From: Nitriliruptoraceae bacterium
GTDB lineage: Bacteria; Actinomycetota; Nitriliruptoria; Nitriliruptorales; Nitriliruptoraceae
DNA: 49,952 bases
Direction of reading: 5' to 3'
NCBI GenBank assembly: GCA_003558435.1
Contig: PWLR01000217.1
Coordinates: forward strand, 1 to 49,952
Each line of letters begins with the position of its first letter. Position 1 is the first letter of the stretch. The translations under genes were made by a program, and so were the position numbers. A model generated the notes under the pieces. The model was not told the DNA's origin. It did not search any database and saw only the letters and a list, made by a program, of their open reading frames with translations. Positions 25,590-35,489 of the stretch are shown here, one piece after another.

Positions 25590-27692
25590 GTGACCACCGT
25601 CGAAACGCTCCGCTCCCAGCTGTTGCACCTCGCCACCAACCTGCGGTGGACGTGGCACCTCCCGACCCGTCACCTGCTCGAGGAGCTGGCGGGGGATCTG
25701 TGGGAGGCCACCGGCCGCAACCCCGTGGAGGTGATCCGTTCCCTGCCCGACGAGCGGTTGACCGAGCTCGCCGCCGACGACGGGTTCAGCTCACGCATCA
25801 CCGCGCTGACCGAGGACCTCGACACGGCCCTGACGGCCCACAACTGGTACGCCGAGCACGGCACGCCGATGTCCGGGCCCGTCGCGTACTTCAGCGCCGA
25901 GTTCGCGCTGGCCGACAACCTCAAGACCTACTCCGGGGGCCTCGGGGTACTGGCCGGCGACCACCTGCGGTCCGCCTCCGACCTGGGCCTGCCGATGGTG
26001 GCGGTCGGTCTCGCCTACCACCAGGGCTACTTCCGTCAGACCATCGATGCGGACGGCCGTCAGCAGCATCACCTGGCCACCAACCACTTCGAGCACCAGC
26101 CCGCCACGGCGGTCACCGGCGACGACGGCCACCGCGTCACCGTCGAGGTGCCCATGGGCGACGGGATCGTGACCGTGCAGGCCTGGCGCATCGATGTCGG
26201 TCGGGTGCCGCTCTACCTGTTGGACACCGAGGTGGCGACCAACGAGCCCCACCACCGCGCCATCACCGATCAGCTCTACGGCGGGGACGAGGAGCTGCGT
26301 CTGCGCCAGGAGCTGGTGCTCGGCGTCGGCGGGACCCGGCTGCTGGACGCGCTCGGCGTCGAGCCCGCGGTCTTCCACCTCAACGAGGGCCACGCGGCGC
26401 TGGCAGGTCTCGCCCGGCTGGGGGTGCACCGGGGCGGCGACGGCTCGTTGGATCACGCCCGGGAGGCGGTCCGTCGCGAGCTCGTGTTCACCACCCACAC
26501 GCCCGTGCCGGCCGGGCACGACACCTTCGGGTGGGACCTGGCCCGCTACCACCTGGAGCCGTTCACCGACTCCCTCGGGGTCTCGTTCGAGGGCGCGTGG
26601 GACCTGGCGACGCGCGACGACGGCGACCGCTGGAACCAGACCGTGCTGGCGCTGCGCCTGGCCGGACGGACCAACGGGGTCGCGAAACTCCACGGCGCGG
26701 TGTCGCGCGCGATGTTCGCCGACCTGTGGCACGACCGGCCCGAGCACGAGGTGCCGATTGATCACATCACCAACGGGGTGCACCCGACCTCGTGGGTCGG
26801 ACCCGACGTCGCCGAACTGCTGGACGCCCACGCACCGGCCTGGCGCAACGACCGCGACCTCGGCGACCTCGAGGCGGTACGCGACCTCGATCCCGCGTCG
26901 CTGTGGGCCGCGCACGAACGCGCCCGGGCCCGCCTGATCGAGGAGGCCCGGGCCCGGCTCGACTGGCAGGCACAGCGGGAGGGGATCGCCCCCGACGGGC
27001 GCGGACTGGACCCCGATGTGCTCACGATCGGCTTCGCCCGACGGTTCGCCACCTACAAGCGCGGCACCCTGATGGCCACGGATGTCGACCGCCTGGCCCG
27101 CATCGTGGCGGATGCCGACCGCCCCGTCCAGATCCTGATCGCCGGCAAGGCGCATCCGGCCGATCAGGGTGGTCAGCAACTCATCGCCGACCTGGTCGGC
27201 TTGTCGCGCGACCCGCGCCTGGCGGGCAGGTTGGCGATGATCGAGGGCTACGACCTGAAGCTGGGGGGCCTGCTGACCGCCGGCTGCGACGTGTGGCTCA
27301 ACACCCCGTTGCGGCCGATGGAGGCGTCGGGCACCTCCGGGATGAAGGCGGCGATGAACGGCTGCCTGAACCTCTCGATCCTCGACGGCTGGTGGGACGA
27401 AGCCGTGGCCGACCTCGCGCCGCTCGCCGACACCGGGTTCGGCTGGGTCATCGGCGACGACCGCGTCCTGGACGACCGCGCCGAGCAGGACGGCCGCGAT
27501 GCGGACTCGTTGTACCGGGTGCTCGCCGACCAGGTCGTGCCGCTGTTCCACGACCGCGGTGCCGACGGCGTGCCGCACGGGTGGGTTTCGATGATGCTGG
27601 ACTCGATCCGGGTCCTCTCACCCCGGTTCTCCAGTCACCGCATGGTCGTCGACTACGCGCAGCGGTACGCCTCCGGCGCCGGGCACGGGTGA
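25590..27692 (+). CDS. glgP: Alpha-glucan (glycogen) phosphorylase, short type
   Basis: A 700-residue GT35 phosphorylase releasing glucose 1-phosphate from glucan ends. It has the shorter N-terminus of the bacterial/archaeal class: [17 protein letters not shown], then the [26 protein letters not shown] block, [23 protein letters not shown], and [12 protein letters not shown]. The PLP-binding lysine is Lys586 in [14 protein letters not shown]. Regulatory helices of muscle-type enzymes are absent. GTG 25590 with AGGACG about ten bases upstream. It is followed by glgC after 86 bases on the same strand, and faces pgm. Confidence 0.95.
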   Translation: MTTVETLRSQLLHLATNLRWTWHLPTRHLLEELAGDLWEATGRNPVEVIRSLPDERLTELAADDGFSSRITALTEDLDTALTAHNWYAEHGTPMSGPVAYFSAEFALADNLKTYSGGLGVLAGDHLRSASDLGLPMVAVGLAYHQGYFRQTIDADGRQQHHLATNHFEHQPATAVTGDDGHRVTVEVPMGDGIVTVQAWRIDVGRVPLYLLDTEVATNEPHHRAITDQLYGGDEELRLRQELVLGVGGTRLLDALGVEPAVFHLNEGHAALAGLARLGVHRGGDGSLDHAREAVRRELVFTTHTPVPAGHDTFGWDLARYHLEPFTDSLGVSFEGAWDLATRDDGDRWNQTVLALRLAGRTNGVAKLHGAVSRAMFADLWHDRPEHEVPIDHITNGVHPTSWVGPDVAELLDAHAPAWRNDRDLGDLEAVRDLDPASLWAAHERARARLIEEARARLDWQAQREGIAPDGRGLDPDVLTIGFARRFATYKRGTLMATDVDRLARIVADADRPVQILIAGKAHPADQGGQQLIADLVGLSRDPRLAGRLAMIEGYDLKLGGLLTAGCDVWLNTPLRPMEASGTSGMKAAMNGCLNLSILDGWWDEAVADLAPLADTGFGWVIGDDRVLDDRAEQDGRDADSLYRVLADQVVPLFHDRGADGVPHGWVSMMLDSIRVLSPRFSSHRMVVDYAQRYASGAGHG

Positions 27693-27778
27693 CCCGGCCC
27701 GGTCGGAGGATGTCGCTACTACGCTCGGGGCTGTCCGCCGCCGACGACGACGGGGGCGATGTGGCTGGGAGGCCTGGG

Positions 27779-29086
27779 ATGGCTCGGCGGAACCCGAAGG
27801 TGTTCGGCGTGGTGCTCGCGGGCGGAGCCGGCAAACGGCTCGCCCCGCTGACCCGGGACCGGGCGAAGCCCGCGGTGCCGTTCGGGGGCGACTACCGGCT
27901 GGTCGATTTCGCGCTGTCCAACCTCGTGAACTCCGGGTACATGAAGATCGCCGTACTCACCCAGTACAAGAGCCACAGCCTCGATGCGCACCTGGCCAAG
28001 ACCTGGCGGATGTCGCCGCTGCTCGGCAACTACATCGCGCCGACGCCCGCGCAGATGCGCACCGGCGAGCGGTGGTTCGAGGGATCCGCGGACGCGATCT
28101 ACCAGAACCTCAACCTGATCCGCGACGAGAAGCCGGACTACATCTGCGTGTTCGGTGCGGACAACCTCTACCGGATGGATGCCTCGCAGATGGTGGACGA
28201 GCACATCGCCTCCGGTGCCGGGGTCACCGTGGCGGGGTTGCGCGTGCCCATCGAGGAGGCCTTCGCCTTCGGGGTGATCGAATCCGACGAGAACGGACGC
28301 ATCCGGGCCTTCCGCGAGAAGCCCAGCGACCCGGTGGGTCTCGCCGACGACCCCTCACAGGTCTTCGCATCGATGGGCAACTACGTGTTCACCGCTTCGG
28401 CACTGATCGAAGCGGTGACCCGGGATGCGCAGGACGACGCGAGCAACCACGACATGGGTGGCGACATCATCACCACCATGGTCGAGCGTGGCGAGGCCGC
28501 GGTCCACGACTTCTCCAACGCCAACGACGTGCCCGGATCGACCGACCGGGATCGCGGCTACTGGCGGGACGTCGGGACCATCGACGCCTACCACGCGGCC
28601 CACATGGACCTCATCTCCGTGCACCCGATCTTCAACCTCTACAACCTCGAGTGGCCGATCTACACCTGGCACGACCCGCTGCCACCGGCGAAGTTCGTGT
28701 TCGACGAGAAGGACCGCCGCGGCAGTGCGGTCGACTCGATGATCTCCTCCGGCGTGGTGGTCTCCGGTGGGACCGTCCGCCGCTCCGTGCTGTCCCCGAT
28801 GGCGAAGGTCCACACGGGCGCCCTGGTCGAGAACTCGGTCATCCTGCACAACGTGGACATCGGCCGGGGTTCGGTGGTCCGCAACGCCATCATCGACAAG
28901 AACGTCGAGATCCCCCCCGGCACCCGGATCGGCGTCGATCCGGACGAGGACCGCAGGCGTTTCGCGGTCTCGGAGGGCGGCATCGTCACCATCGGCAAGG
29001 ACGACGTGGTCGAACCGCCGAGCGATGCCGACGAGGTGTATCGCACCGCGACGACCCAGCCCGCCGACCCGGAGCAGGACCTGTGA
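27779..29086 (+). CDS. glgC: Glucose-1-phosphate adenylyltransferase (ADP-glucose pyrophosphorylase)
   Basis: A 435-residue enzyme forming ADP-glucose from ATP and glucose 1-phosphate, the committed step of glucan synthesis. The nucleotidyltransferase domain begins with [20 protein letters not shown] and continues with [38 protein letters not shown] and [13 protein letters not shown] left-handed beta-helix follows from about 300 ([29 protein letters not shown]). Start ATG 27779 has GGAGG six bases upstream; GTG 27761 is less well placed. Its stop overlaps the next start (GTGA), so it is translationally coupled to glgA/glgM. Confidence 0.96.
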   Translation: MARRNPKVFGVVLAGGAGKRLAPLTRDRAKPAVPFGGDYRLVDFALSNLVNSGYMKIAVLTQYKSHSLDAHLAKTWRMSPLLGNYIAPTPAQMRTGERWFEGSADAIYQNLNLIRDEKPDYICVFGADNLYRMDASQMVDEHIASGAGVTVAGLRVPIEEAFAFGVIESDENGRIRAFREKPSDPVGLADDPSQVFASMGNYVFTASALIEAVTRDAQDDASNHDMGGDIITTMVERGEAAVHDFSNANDVPGSTDRDRGYWRDVGTIDAYHAAHMDLISVHPIFNLYNLEWPIYTWHDPLPPAKFVFDEKDRRGSAVDSMISSGVVVSGGTVRRSVLSPMAKVHTGALVENSVILHNVDIGRGSVVRNAIIDKNVEIPPGTRIGVDPDEDRRRFAVSEGGIVTIGKDDVVEPPSDADEVYRTATTQPADPEQDL

Positions 29087-30309
29087 GCGCCGGTCGGGAC
29101 GTGGGTGATCGACCGGCCATCGGGTTGCTCACCAAGGAGTATCCCCCGGAGGTCTACGGCGGAGCGGGGGTGCACGTCGCCGAGCTCGCCCGGGCCCTCG
29201 CGGATCTCGTGGATGTACGGGTCCATGCCTTCGGTGCGGAGCGCGACGACCCGCTCGTCGCCGCCAGCTACCGGGAGTGGGACGCGCTCGCCGGGGACGC
29301 GCCCCACCTCGCGGCGTTGCGCACGGTGTCGGCCGACCTCGCCATCGCGGCCGGGGTCGAGGGCGTCGACCTCGTCCACAGCCACACCTGGTACGCGAAC
29401 CTGGCCGGGCACCTCGCGAAGCTGATCTACGACGTGCCCCACGTGGTCAGCACCCACAGCCTGGAACCGCTCCGGCCGTGGAAGCGCGAACAGCTCGGCG
29501 GCGGCTACGCGTTGTCGAGCTTCTGCGAACGGACCGCGGTGGAAGGCGCCGACGCGATCATCGCCGTGTCGAAAGGGATGCGTGACGACGTGCTCCGGGC
29601 CTACCCGAGCATCGATCCCGACAAGATCGAGGTGATCTACAACGGGGTCGACCCGCAGGCCTACCGCCGGGTCGAGGACACCACGGCGCTGATCGACCAC
29701 GGCATCGACCCCGACCGGCCCTACGCGGTGTTCGTCGGACGCATCACCCGCCAGAAGGGGGTCGTCCACCTGCTGGACGCCGCCGCGTTGCTGCCGGCCG
29801 GTACCCAGCTGGTGCTGTGCGCCGGTGCGCCGGACACCCCCGAGATCGCCGCGGAGTTCCGCACCCGGGTCGCGGAGCTCGAGGACGCACCGGTCGAGGT
29901 GATCTGGATCGAGCGGATGCTGCCGCAGCCCGAGATCGCTCAGCTGCTGTCCCACGCGCAGGTGTTCGTGTGCCCCTCGATCTACGAACCGTTCGGCATC
30001 GTCAACCTCGAAGCGATGGCCTGCGGGACCCCGGTCGTCGCCAGCGCGGTCGGCGGCATCGTCGAGTACGTCGTTCCGGGCGACAACGGCTGGCTGGTCG
30101 AGTTCGAGCCCGGCGACGACGCCCTGGGCAGCCCGGTCGACCCGGCCGGTTTCGCCCGCGAGTTCGCGGACCGCATCACCCAGGTGCTGCAGGACGGCGA
30201 CGCCGCGGCCGAGATGGGCCGCAACGGCCGCCGACTCGTCGAGGACCACTTCGGCTGGCCCGCGATCGCCGAGCAGACCGCGGCGCTCTACCGCCGCCTG
30301 CTGGGCTGA
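29083..30309 (+). CDS. glgA: Corynebacterial-type glycogen synthase / maltose-1-phosphate synthase
   Basis: A 408-residue GT4 glycosyltransferase. The opening [27 protein letters not shown] is typical of the short actinobacterial GlgA family (TIGR02149 type), which is shorter than E. coli GlgA. Other landmarks are [31 protein letters not shown] and [20 protein letters not shown], the donor site. The mycobacterial member (GlgM, Rv1212c) makes maltose 1-phosphate from ADP-glucose and glucose 1-phosphate; the sequence does not tell which product forms here. The presence of treS-mak in the window makes the GlgM role reasonable. Start GTG overlaps the glgC stop; five bases separate it from the next GT gene. 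Confidence 0.93.
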   Translation: MSAGRDVGDRPAIGLLTKEYPPEVYGGAGVHVAELARALADLVDVRVHAFGAERDDPLVAASYREWDALAGDAPHLAALRTVSADLAIAAGVEGVDLVHSHTWYANLAGHLAKLIYDVPHVVSTHSLEPLRPWKREQLGGGYALSSFCERTAVEGADAIIAVSKGMRDDVLRAYPSIDPDKIEVIYNGVDPQAYRRVEDTTALIDHGIDPDRPYAVFVGRITRQKGVVHLLDAAALLPAGTQLVLCAGAPDTPEIAAEFRTRVAELEDAPVEVIWIERMLPQPEIAQLLSHAQVFVCPSIYEPFGIVNLEAMACGTPVVASAVGGIVEYVVPGDNGWLVEFEPGDDALGSPVDPAGFAREFADRITQVLQDGDAAAEMGRNGRRLVEDHFGWPAIAEQTAALYRRLLG

Positions 30310-30314
30310 CCGGC

Positions 30315-31583
30315 ATGCGCGTCCTGCTGCTGAGCTGGGAGTACCCCCCGAACGTGGTCGGTGGGCTCGGTCGCCACGTCGCGGCCCTGGCCCGCACGCT
30401 GACCGCCCAGGGCCACGAGGTCCATGTCGTCACCCGCGACGACCCGGGCAACCCGGCCCCCCCGGACGAATGGGTGGACGGCATCCACGTGGTGCGTGTG
30501 ACCGAAGCGCCACCGGTGATCCCGTTCGGCGAACTGATCGCCTGGGTCCTGGCGTTCAACAACCGGGCCCAGACGGCCGCATCGAAGCTGCTACGGGAGC
30601 ACCGGTTCGACGTCGTGCACGCCCACGACTGGCTGGTGACCTACGCCGCGGCCGGCCTGCGCGAGACCTGGGGCGTGCCGGTGGTCGCCACGATCCACGC
30701 CACCGAGTACGGACGCCACCAGGGCTGGTTGCCGGGGCCGATGAACAAGCTCATCCACCAGGTCGAGTGGTGGTTGACCTACGAGGCCCGGCGGGTCATC
30801 ACCTGTTCGCACTACATGCAGGACCAGGTGCAGGAGATCTTCCACCTCCCGCCGGAGAAGATCGACGTGGTACCCAACGGCGTCGACCCACGCGACTTCG
30901 AGGTCGATCCCGAAGACGCCCGGGCCACCCGGGCGAGCCTCACCGGCCCGCGCACCCGCATGGTGCTGTTCGCCGGCCGCCTCGAGTACGAGAAGGGCGT
31001 GCAGACCCTGCTGCACGCACTCACCCGGGTCCGTGCCCAGGTCGGCCCGACCCGCTTGTTCGTGGCCGGCATCGGCACGTACTCGGAGGAACTCCGGCGC
31101 CAGGTCCGTGAGCTGAAACTCCAGCGCCACGTGCGCTTCACCGGGTTCGTCAGGGACCGCGAGCTGCGCCTGCTCTACGGCGCGGCGGACGTCGCGGTGG
31201 CACCATCGATCTACGAACCCTTCGGGCTGGTCGCCGTCGAGGCGATGGCCTGCGGCACGCCGGTGGTGGTCGGCGACACCGGTGGGCTGCGCGAGATCGT
31301 CTCCGACGGTTCCGGGCTGAGCTTCACCCCGCAGGACGACCAGGCGCTGGCCGACGCGCTCATCCGGGTCCTCACCGAGGATGGCCTGGCCGAGCGGTTG
31401 GTCGCCAACGGTCGGGCCCGCACGGAGCGACGCTACGACTGGAAGGCCGTCGGGCGCCGCACCGTCGAGGTCTACGCCCAGGCGATCGCCGAGGAGGCCG
31501 AACTGACCGGCGAGGAGCCCCGCCGGCCGCTGCGGGCGCTGCTGCACGAGGCGCCCATCCTGGAGCTCGGGACCGCCGGCTGA
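30315..31583 (+). CDS. GT4 alpha-1,4-glucosyltransferase (Rv3032-like)
   Basis: A 422-residue second GT4 enzyme. Its N-terminus, VLLLSWEYPPNVVGGLGRHV, is very close to that of mycobacterial Rv3032, an alpha-1,4-glucosyltransferase for glycogen and methylglucose lipopolysaccharide. Also visible are VVHAHDWLVTYAAAGLRE, FAGRLEYEKGVQTLLHAL, and the donor-site [20 protein letters not shown]. By analogy it elongates alpha-1,4-glucan with ADP- or UDP-glucose in the cytoplasm. ATG 30315 lies five bases after the glgA stop, so it is part of glgC-glgA-GT4. A pair of 7-base inverted repeats about 30 bases apart follows the stop (CCGTTCG/CGAACGG), a weak terminator candidate. Confidence 0.92.
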   Translation: MRVLLLSWEYPPNVVGGLGRHVAALARTLTAQGHEVHVVTRDDPGNPAPPDEWVDGIHVVRVTEAPPVIPFGELIAWVLAFNNRAQTAASKLLREHRFDVVHAHDWLVTYAAAGLRETWGVPVVATIHATEYGRHQGWLPGPMNKLIHQVEWWLTYEARRVITCSHYMQDQVQEIFHLPPEKIDVVPNGVDPRDFEVDPEDARATRASLTGPRTRMVLFAGRLEYEKGVQTLLHALTRVRAQVGPTRLFVAGIGTYSEELRRQVRELKLQRHVRFTGFVRDRELRLLYGAADVAVAPSIYEPFGLVAVEAMACGTPVVVGDTGGLREIVSDGSGLSFTPQDDQALADALIRVLTEDGLAERLVANGRARTERRYDWKAVGRRTVEVYAQAIAEEAELTGEEPRRPLRALLHEAPILELGTAG

Positions 31584-31731
31584 CCGTTCGTCCGCGCACT
31601 CGTCGCGGCCAGGGGCCGAACGGCGACCGGTCGACCGGCAGATGCAGTCCGGTTCCGCATCCGTACGGTGAGGACATGGGTGGAAGGTGTGTCCACACAC
31701 GGGCCGTCGCCACCGAGGACCAGGAGACCCT

Positions 31732-32430
31732 GTGGACGTCGTCGTACGAGCCGGGACCCGACGCTCGAGGACCCATGACCGCAACCAGGACCGTGTCGTG
31801 CTCGGTTCGACCGTCGTCGGGGACGACCCGCAGGTGGTCGACGGCCGCCTGGACGGTCCTGCGCTGATCGCGGTGCTCGACGGACTCGGGGGCCACCGGG
31901 CCGGGGACGTCGCCAGCCAACTCGCGGGGAAGCGGTTCGCCGAGGCGCAGGTCCCCGAGAACGAGGAGGGGCTCGCCGCCCTGTTCGACGACGCCGATCG
32001 CCTGCTGCACGACACGGCCCAGGGTGATCCCCGCTACGCGGGCATGGGCACCACGGCGGCGATGCTCGCGTTCGGCGCCAACGGCAACGAGGCGCTCGTC
32101 GCCAACGTCGGGGACTCCACGGTCTGGCGGCTGAACGCCGACGGGCTGCACGAGTTGTCGGTCTCGGATCGTGCGTTCGGCAGCACGATCCTGCAGTGCC
32201 TGGGAGCCAGCTCCCTCGGGGTCGCGCCCCACATCGGGCGCGTCGAGGTCCAGGAGGGTGACCGCATCCTGCTCGCCAGTGACGGCCTCACCGACGTGAT
32301 CGCTCCCGAGACCATCGCCGCGGTCCTCCGCGACGGAGCCGAGGCCGTGGAGCGACTGATCGAGACCGTCGAGGCGGCCGGCCCACCCGACGACGTCACG
32401 GTCGTGGTGGTGGACGTGCTCGCGACCTGA
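31732..32430 (+). CDS. PP2C-family serine/threonine protein phosphatase
   Basis: A 232-residue single-domain PPM phosphatase. Metal ligands are visible: Asp20 in HDRNQDRVVLG, Asp50 and Gly51 in AVLDGLGGHRAGDV, an Asp in LLASDGLTDV and the last one in PDDVTVVVVD; GTTAAMLAF and VANVGDSTVWRL complete the set. It should dephosphorylate Ser/Thr residues with Mn2+/Mg2+. No membrane segment is present. GTG 31732 is chosen because AGGAG lies five bases upstream; the frame is open for 15 more codons with no site. TACGGT near 31662 may be its -10. It sits between two glucan clusters, but a regulatory link is only a guess. Confidence 0.88.
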   Translation: MDVVVRAGTRRSRTHDRNQDRVVLGSTVVGDDPQVVDGRLDGPALIAVLDGLGGHRAGDVASQLAGKRFAEAQVPENEEGLAALFDDADRLLHDTAQGDPRYAGMGTTAAMLAFGANGNEALVANVGDSTVWRLNADGLHELSVSDRAFGSTILQCLGASSLGVAPHIGRVEVQEGDRILLASDGLTDVIAPETIAAVLRDGAEAVERLIETVEAAGPPDDVTVVVVDVLAT

Positions 32431-32477
32431 TCACCTGCACTCCACGCGCACACGAGCCACCGACCACGAGGGACCGG

Positions 32478-32506
32478 CTCAAGCTGCGCGCATCCCCGGC
32501 CGACAG
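32478..32506 (+). promoter_or_regulatory. Possible sigma-28-like promoter
   Basis: CTCAAG (32478-32483) and GGCCGACAG (32498-32506) resemble the two halves of flagellar sigma (FliA/WhiG) promoters, with spacing within about one base of the usual. It lies about 40 bases before the start of a small gene. The match is partial and no flagellar gene is in the window. Confidence 0.2.
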
Positions 32507-32543
32507 TGGGGATCCGGGAGCAAACCCGGAACGGGAGGTCCCC

Positions 32544-32909
32544 ATGGCTCGCACGGATCGCGGTGTTCGTCGCGCGCGACGTCATCTGAGCGCCACCGAG
32601 GTCGTCATGGCCTCGGCCGTGGCCCTCGAGGACGAGGGACGACGCCGACAGGTCCTGGTCGTCACCGACCAACGGGTCCTGGTCACCGGGCTGCGCGGGG
32701 ACGAGTCCGTCGAGTTCCCGCTCGACGGCTCGACCTGCGACTACCAGCGCACGGGCGGGCGCCTGACCCTGCAGCACGACGGCCGGGAACTCACCGTTCG
32801 CGAGGTGGACGAACTGGCCGGTCGCACGGTCCGGACGCTGTTGGAGGCACGAGCGACCCGACGCACCGTGCAGGATGCGGTCCGTGTCGCAGTGCCCGAG
32901 ACGTTCTGA
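32544..32909 (+). CDS. Small basic protein, possible bacterial PH-like fold
   Basis: A 121-residue protein with a very basic start (RTDRGVRRARRHL) followed by alternating strands: [49 protein letters not shown], and a C-terminal helix (VDELAGRTVRTLLEARA). The pattern VLVVTDQRVLVTGL with successive strands and a terminal helix recalls bacterial PH domains (YokE/SHOCT-associated type), but I cannot confirm this. ATG 32544 has GGGAGG about six bases upstream. It converges with yigZ with a gap of only 16 bases. Function unknown. Confidence 0.7.
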   Translation: MARTDRGVRRARRHLSATEVVMASAVALEDEGRRRQVLVVTDQRVLVTGLRGDESVEFPLDGSTCDYQRTGGRLTLQHDGRELTVREVDELAGRTVRTLLEARATRRTVQDAVRVAVPETF

Positions 32910-32918
32910 GCCGGGGCC

Positions 32919-32954
32919 CGGGCGCTCAACCGGGCGCTCGACCGGGCGCTCGAC
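32919..32954. repeat. Three tandem 12-bp units containing the yigZ stop codon
   Basis: Three copies of CGGGCGCTC(A/G)AC lie end to end. Units two and three encode GRAP repeats at the YigZ C-terminus; in unit one a single base difference turns the CGA codon into TGA, the yigZ stop. Confidence 0.9.
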
Positions 32955-33615
32955 CGGCATCGAACTCGCGGATCGAGGCGCCCAGGTCCTCACGCCCGTA
33001 CCCGATCCCGGAACTCGCCAGCAGGTCGTCGAGGGTCGCCACCAGTCCCGGCGGCACCGACAACTCGAACCGGGCGGCGTCCGCGGCGTAACGGCCCTCC
33101 CCCACGACCACTTCCGTACCGGAGGGTTGCTGCTCGGCCCAGGTCCGGAGTCGGTGCTCCAGCCGGCCGGCGTCCCGGTGGGCGACCCGGACGTCGATGA
33201 CCTCGACGGGTCGCCTGACCCGCCGCCGGGCCCCGTCGAGGGCGGCGCTGACCGCCCCGCCGTAGGCACGCACGAGCCCACCCGCACCGAGCAGCGTCCC
33301 ACCGAAGTACCGGCTGACGACCACGACCACGTCGGTGAGTCCCGCCCCCCGGATCACCGCCAGCATCGGCGCGCCCGTGGTTCCGGCTGGCTCACCGTCG
33401 TCGCTGGATCGCTCCCACTGCCCGTCGGGGCCGATCACCATCGCGGTGCCGTGGTGGCGGGCGTCGCGGAACTCGCGGCGCACGGAGGTGATCACCTCGT
33501 CGGCCGTGACCTCGTCGGGCACCGGGGCGAGCGTCGCGATGAAGCGCGAGCGGGTCACCGCCGTCTCCGCACGCACCGTCGCCGAGATCGTGTCGAGCGG
33601 GGCGCCTGCCGTCAC
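32926..33615 (-). CDS. yigZ: YigZ/IMPACT family protein (UPF0029)
   Basis: A 229-residue protein of the YigZ family, named from its E. coli member and related to eukaryotic IMPACT. The core signature is present: SRFIATLAPV, a SSDDGEPAGTTGAPML block and VVVVSRYFGGTLLGAGGLVRAYGGAV. The C-terminal half (about 135-215) is the small UPF0029 ferredoxin-like domain. The biochemical role is not settled; a link to ribosomes or peptide handling has been proposed. It is the last gene of the trehalose operon: its GTG overlaps the malQ stop (GTGA). The C-terminus is a short tandem repeat (GRAPGRAPG) that ends by a point change in the repeat. Confidence 0.93.
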   Translation of the reverse strand: MTAGAPLDTISATVRAETAVTRSRFIATLAPVPDEVTADEVITSVRREFRDARHHGTAMVIGPDGQWERSSDDGEPAGTTGAPMLAVIRGAGLTDVVVVVSRYFGGTLLGAGGLVRAYGGAVSAALDGARRRVRRPVEVIDVRVAHRDAGRLEHRLRTWAEQQPSGTEVVVGEGRYAADAARFELSVPPGLVATLDDLLASSGIGYGREDLGASIREFDAGRAPGRAPG

Positions 33616-35489
33616 CCGTCGGTCGGACGCGCGCGCCGCAGGGCTTCGACCACGCGGGTCACGGTCGGGTGCGCGGGCAGTTCCTCCAGGGGCACGGGCA
33701 GTGTCAGCGACCAGTTGTCCGGGCGGTCCCGCCGGTCCGTGCCGGGCACGTTGATCCGATGGGTGGCCCCGATGGCGTCCTCCAGTTGCATCACGACCAC
33801 GTCACAGCCGGCGCCGGCGATCAGGCGGGCCGCCGCGACACAGGCCTCGGCCGTGTCGGCCTCCGGATCCACGCCGGCGCGTTCGGCCAGGTCGCTGCGC
33901 ATCCGTTCGATGCGCTTCTCGTCGACCTCCAGACCGAGCTCGCGGTGGACGTCCAGCTCCGCGCGGGTCCACAACCCACCGATCGCCGGGAGGTCGTGGG
34001 TGGTGATCGCACCCAGACCACGGGGATCCCAGGTCGCCGGCTCGTCCTGCTCGAACCAGAAGACCCGGTACCGGAGCATGGCGCGCTCGACCAACTCGTC
34101 ACGGACACCGGGACCGACCGTCCCGAGGTCCTCACCGACGACGTACGCGCCCGCCCGGTGGGACTCGAGCGCCAGGATGTCGAGCAGTGCCTCGGTGTCC
34201 TGTTGCACGTAGCTGCCGACCGTGGGGCCGCCCGGCGGGACCCAGAACAGCCGGAACAGCCCGAGCACGTGGTCGATCCGTAACGCCGAGGCGTGCCTGA
34301 ACGCGGCGCGGATCGTCTCGATGAACGGCACGTAGCCCGCCGCCCGCAGCTTCCACGGCACGAAGGCCGGGACCTGCCAGTCCTGGCCGGAGGGACCGAG
34401 CTCGTCCGGGGGCGCCCCGACGGTCACGCCGGTGGCGAACACGTCCTGCCAGACCCAGGCATCGGCGCCATCCGGGTCCACACCGATCGGCAGATCGCGC
34501 ATCAGGGGACCCGCGGCACCGGCCGCGCGCAGCTGCTCGTCGAGCAGCCACTGGATCCAGGCATGGAAATCCACCCGCCCGGCGTGCCGCTCGGCGAAGG
34601 CCGCGACCGCTGCCCCGTCGGGGTCGTGGAACCGCTCCGGCCAGGTCGACCACCCGCCGGCGTGGTGTTCGGCGAGGGTCTCGAAGGTCGCGAACCGTTC
34701 GAGCGCGTCGCCCTGGTCGGCCCGGAAGTCGATGAACCCGGGTTCGCGACCCGCCTCGGGCGCCCGCGACCAGATCTGCTCGAGCGCCTCCAGCTTCGCG
34801 GCGCTGACCGCCCCGCGGTCGATGCGGTGGTCGTCGCGGCGCGTGCGCGTCGCGAGTTCCGGCAGCTGCCCGGCGATGACCGACGCGCCGGGGACCTCCT
34901 CGATGCGCAGGTACAGCGGATCACGGAACCGCCGGGAGGACGGGAAGTAGGGGCTGTCCTGACGCGGGGTCTCCGCCACCACCGCGTCCACCGGGTTGAC
35001 GAGCAGGACCCCGGCACCCACCGAGGTCGACCACTCCCCCAACGTGCGCAGGTCGGCGAGGTCGCCGACCCCCCAACTGCCCCCCGAGACGCTCGCGTAC
35101 AGCTGCACCGACCAGCCCCAGATACGCGCCGGATGGGGCTCGCACCGACCGGGGCTGACGATCACGCTGGTGGTCGACCCGTCGGTGCGGTGCAACGCGT
35201 GGTACCCGAGCGGCAGGCCGGCCGGCAGCCGGCCGGTCACCTGCCGGCTGCTGCCGTCCTCCAGCACCAGTTCGCCGGTGGGCACCTGGTCCTGCGCGTC
35301 CGGTCGGGTCACCACGACCCGGTCCGTGCCCGGAGGGATCCCGACGTCCGGGTCCACATCCATCGCCCGGATGAGCTGCTCCGCGGACTCCGCGGACAAC
35401 CGGTAGGGATCACCGAAGGCGTCCTCGTACTCGGCGGCGATGCCCAGCGCTTCGAGCTGGACCGTGAGCGCCTCGGTCTGATCGGTCAT
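33612..35489 (-). CDS. malQ: 4-alpha-glucanotransferase (amylomaltase)
   Basis: A 625-residue GH77 enzyme that moves alpha-1,4-glucan segments between chains, recycling malto-oligosaccharides released by debranching. After an N-terminal region of about 130 residues, the catalytic barrel shows LRIDHVLGLFRLFWVPPGG with the nucleophile Asp, VVGEDLGTVGPGV with the acid/base Glu and ITTHDLPAIGGLW with the transition-state Asp. It is somewhat shorter than mycobacterial MalQ. ATG 35489 overlaps the treY stop by four bases, and its own stop overlaps the yigZ start. This places it with treX/treY/treZ-type enzymes. Confidence 0.95.
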   Translation of the reverse strand: MTDQTEALTVQLEALGIAAEYEDAFGDPYRLSAESAEQLIRAMDVDPDVGIPPGTDRVVVTRPDAQDQVPTGELVLEDGSSRQVTGRLPAGLPLGYHALHRTDGSTTSVIVSPGRCEPHPARIWGWSVQLYASVSGGSWGVGDLADLRTLGEWSTSVGAGVLLVNPVDAVVAETPRQDSPYFPSSRRFRDPLYLRIEEVPGASVIAGQLPELATRTRRDDHRIDRGAVSAAKLEALEQIWSRAPEAGREPGFIDFRADQGDALERFATFETLAEHHAGGWSTWPERFHDPDGAAVAAFAERHAGRVDFHAWIQWLLDEQLRAAGAAGPLMRDLPIGVDPDGADAWVWQDVFATGVTVGAPPDELGPSGQDWQVPAFVPWKLRAAGYVPFIETIRAAFRHASALRIDHVLGLFRLFWVPPGGPTVGSYVQQDTEALLDILALESHRAGAYVVGEDLGTVGPGVRDELVERAMLRYRVFWFEQDEPATWDPRGLGAITTHDLPAIGGLWTRAELDVHRELGLEVDEKRIERMRSDLAERAGVDPEADTAEACVAAARLIAGAGCDVVVMQLEDAIGATHRINVPGTDRRDRPDNWSLTLPVPLEELPAHPTVTRVVEALRRARPTDG

